Assembly: GCA_027353395.1 (NCBI GenBank) | Contig: DAIEHU010000139.1 | Span: 1 to 7,032, forward strand | DNA: 7,032 nt | Source of the DNA: Desulfobacteraceae bacterium | Lineage (GTDB): Bacteria > Desulfobacterota > Desulfobacteria > Desulfobacterales > Desulfosalsimonadaceae | Reading direction: 5' to 3' | Part shown: piece after piece, positions 5,568-7,032 of the stretch | Layout of the letters: every line of letters begins with the position of its first letter | Position numbering within the stretch: position 1 is the first letter of the stretch | Notes under the pieces: generated by a model | What the model was told of the DNA's origin: nothing | The model's input: only the letters and a program-made list of their open reading frames with translations | Databases searched by the model: none | Program-made: the position numbers and the translations under genes

Positions 5568-7032
5568 CCCAGGTGTATTTCTCCTTGAAATACTTGTCTA
5601 TATTGCTGAGTTTACCGGTGCTTCGGCGTTTGACGAACCCGGAAAACCCTCCGGGGCCCGCGTTGTACATGGCATACAGCGCACACGCCAGCCCATTGTC
5701 GTCTAACGCGTTCTTCCCTTTAAGCGATTTCACTTTGGGCAGGGCGTATCTCTTTAAATAGGTATTCAGAATATCGATCCCCGCGCTGGCGTTGTAGCTG
5801 ACATCCCACCGGAGATGTTCAATCTCGTACATCCCCCGCCACACCCGTTCATTAACCTGCATGATGCCGACAGACGTGTTGGTGTATGACCGGATATAGG
5901 TCAGTTTCTGGTTATCTAGAATAAACTGGCGCAAACAGCTCTCCTGCCATGCGGTGGCGCAAACCGCTTTCTGAAACATCTCACGATAACTGTCCGGAAT
6001 GCTGCTTTTTTGTAAATTTTCCTGGATGGCGGCATCCAGTACGGTCCTGATCTTTTGAACATGGCTTTCGATATTGTCATCGGTCACCAGCCATTGTTTC
6101 AAATCCTCCATGCTGGGCGAAACCCCGGCTTTTCCCGCCCAACACACGCCGGGCGTCAACGCCCTGTGAAGTTCCGCTATAACCCATCGCCGGAAATTCA
6201 TGGATGTCGGTGGAATTCCCGTTTTCGGACCTTCCTGCTCAAGGCGCTTTTCATCGAAAGCCGGGGTGGTGATTTTCAGTGGCGGCTCCATGCCCAGAAG
6301 CTTTCTCAACCCCGGATCCACCATCATACTGTATTGCAGGGTCAGGGCTTTATTCTCGGACAGCATCCGGGCCAGCCGGATAAATCCATTCCGGCTGATT
6401 TCAATATTAAATAACGGCCCGAGCTTATCAAGGGCCGCCAATGCATCCGATGCGGTAAAAAACGCGAGGTACCCCCATGAATTAGGGGACGGCTGGCGGG
6501 TCAGATGGCTCTTTAAAATGGGAGACAGCTTTCCCCATGCGTCCACAAACTGCTCCCTCACGAAATCTCCGGAAGAAGCCGGGGTTTTCGACTCCAGTTC
6601 GTTGATAAACCGATATCTTGTATCCAACAGCACGGACATCAGAACGTCGCGCTCGGCAGACGTCAGCGGCATGTCCATCAAAGACATCATTGTCTGGACC
6701 AGAAAAGAATCCCAGGTCTCCCAAATATCAATAAAGGCATCCATCTCCTTATCCGTCAGGGCCGGCGGCGGCGGGGACGGCCCTGCGGGTGGGGCTGTAG
6801 CAATGTCCGCAACAACTTGAATTTTTAGCACTTCAGGTTCCGATACCACCACGCCTGGTCTCAGGCTCGCCAGCATGTCGTTCACACGCGCCTGATCCGG
6901 CTCTGGAACGGCGGAAAGCAGAAACGGTTTCAGTTGCTCGATGGGCTCATTGACCGCAATCCGGATGCGGCCCATGCGCGCCATGACCGGCGCTTCAAAA
7001 AGATTCCACAAATGTCCCACCAGACTGTCCGG
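5527..7032 (-). CDS. Lytic transglycosylase (SLT domain), 5' end beyond the window
   Basis: About 500 residues are visible. The C-terminal 150 form a Slt-type lytic transglycosylase domain that cleaves the MurNAc-GlcNAc bond of peptidoglycan, releasing anhydro-MurNAc ends. Counting from the valine codon at 7020, motifs are WQES (358-361, Glu360 the likely catalytic acid), SVGIMQVN (383-390) and YNAGPG (452-457), the three standard landmarks in order. The N-terminal 340 residues are mostly predicted helix with a proline-rich linker (about 76-87) and match nothing I recognise. A GTG at 7020 could be called as start, but the frame stays open to 7032 (reading P-D-S-L before it), no ribosome binding site precedes the GTG, and no signal peptide is visible, so the true start most likely lies to the right. 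Envelope localisation is inferred from the domain. Confidence 0.85.
   Translation of the reverse strand, partial: PDSLVGHLWNLFEAPVMARMGRIRIAVNEPIEQLKPFLLSAVPEPDQARVNDMLASLRPGVVVSEPEVLKIQVVADIATAPPAGPSPPPPALTDKEMDAFIDIWETWDSFLVQTMMSLMDMPLTSAERDVLMSVLLDTRYRFINELESKTPASSGDFVREQFVDAWGKLSPILKSHLTRQPSPNSWGYLAFFTASDALAALDKLGPLFNIEISRNGFIRLARMLSENKALTLQYSMMVDPGLRKLLGMEPPLKITTPAFDEKRLEQEGPKTGIPPTSMNFRRWVIAELHRALTPGVCWAGKAGVSPSMEDLKQWLVTDDNIESHVQKIRTVLDAAIQENLQKSSIPDSYREMFQKAVCATAWQESCLRQFILDNQKLTYIRSYTNTSVGIMQVNERVWRGMYEIEHLRWDVSYNASAGIDILNTYLKRYALPKVKSLKGKNALDDNGLACALYAMYNAGPGGFSGFVKRRSTGKLSNIDKYFKEKYTWVNNGQWDRLHDCL

Noticed and set aside
5638..5655. CCCGGA / TCCGGG inverted repeat about 70 nt past the RseC-like stop, considered as its terminator
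   Set aside because: It falls within the conserved YNAGPGG region of the transglycosylase coding sequence, where glycine and proline codons explain it, and no U-tract follows.
6200..6820. Plus-strand open frame of 206 codons opposite the transglycosylase gene
   Set aside because: The codon pattern mirrors the real gene on the other strand, and the translation is low-complexity with no domain.
6982..6984. Internal ATG as start of the transglycosylase
   Set aside because: The frame is open upstream to the edge of the window and only a weak GAAGCG precedes this ATG, so a start beyond the window is more likely.
1..7032. CRISPR array, tRNA or rRNA gene, insertion sequence or phage attachment site
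   Set aside because: No regularly spaced direct repeats, cloverleaf-type sequence, transposase coding or duplicated flanks were seen on reading both strands.

Overview
The window looks like chromosomal DNA from a Gram-negative bacterium, most likely a Desulfobacterota (sulfate-reducer-type) lineage. This rests on a DUF3786-type protein (a family I associate mainly with anaerobes such as sulfate reducers), an AsmA-like DUF748 envelope protein, an RseC/MucC-type membrane protein and a distant GalT-like protein. Base composition is moderate and even, with no sign of insertion sequences, phage genes, CRISPR, tRNA or rRNA. The organism call is inference from family content, not from a marker gene.

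Layout. At the left edge (1-24, minus) are the first eight codons of a gene that runs out of the window, preceded by a perfect AGGAGG ribosome binding site. Next, all on the minus strand and transcribed right to left, come a DUF748/AsmA-like protein of about 981 aa (2021-4966), a DUF3786 protein of 204 aa (1374-1988) and a GalT-like nucleotidyltransferase of about 350 aa (189-1241). The first two are 32 bp apart and are probably co-transcribed. The GalT-like gene follows after 132 bp and may be in the same unit. A divergent intergenic region (4967-5105) separates this block from an RseC/MucC-family gene on the plus strand (5106-5567). That region holds a consensus-like -35 element embedded in a perfect 9-bp inverted repeat. 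The rseC-like gene runs tail to tail into a lytic transglycosylase gene (5527-7032, minus), which it overlaps by 41 bp and whose 5' end lies beyond the right edge.

How the genes fit together. Three of the five substantial genes have envelope roles by family: a periplasm-spanning AsmA-like protein, an inner-membrane RseC-like redox/stress protein and a peptidoglycan-cleaving SLT protein. The GalT-like and DUF3786 proteins are probably cytoplasmic, and their link to envelope work is unproven. I found no clear new system. The most useful second-look items are the inverted repeat in the divergent promoter region, the threefold repeated architecture and OmpA-like tail of the DUF748 protein, two start-codon corrections, and the partial gene at the left edge.
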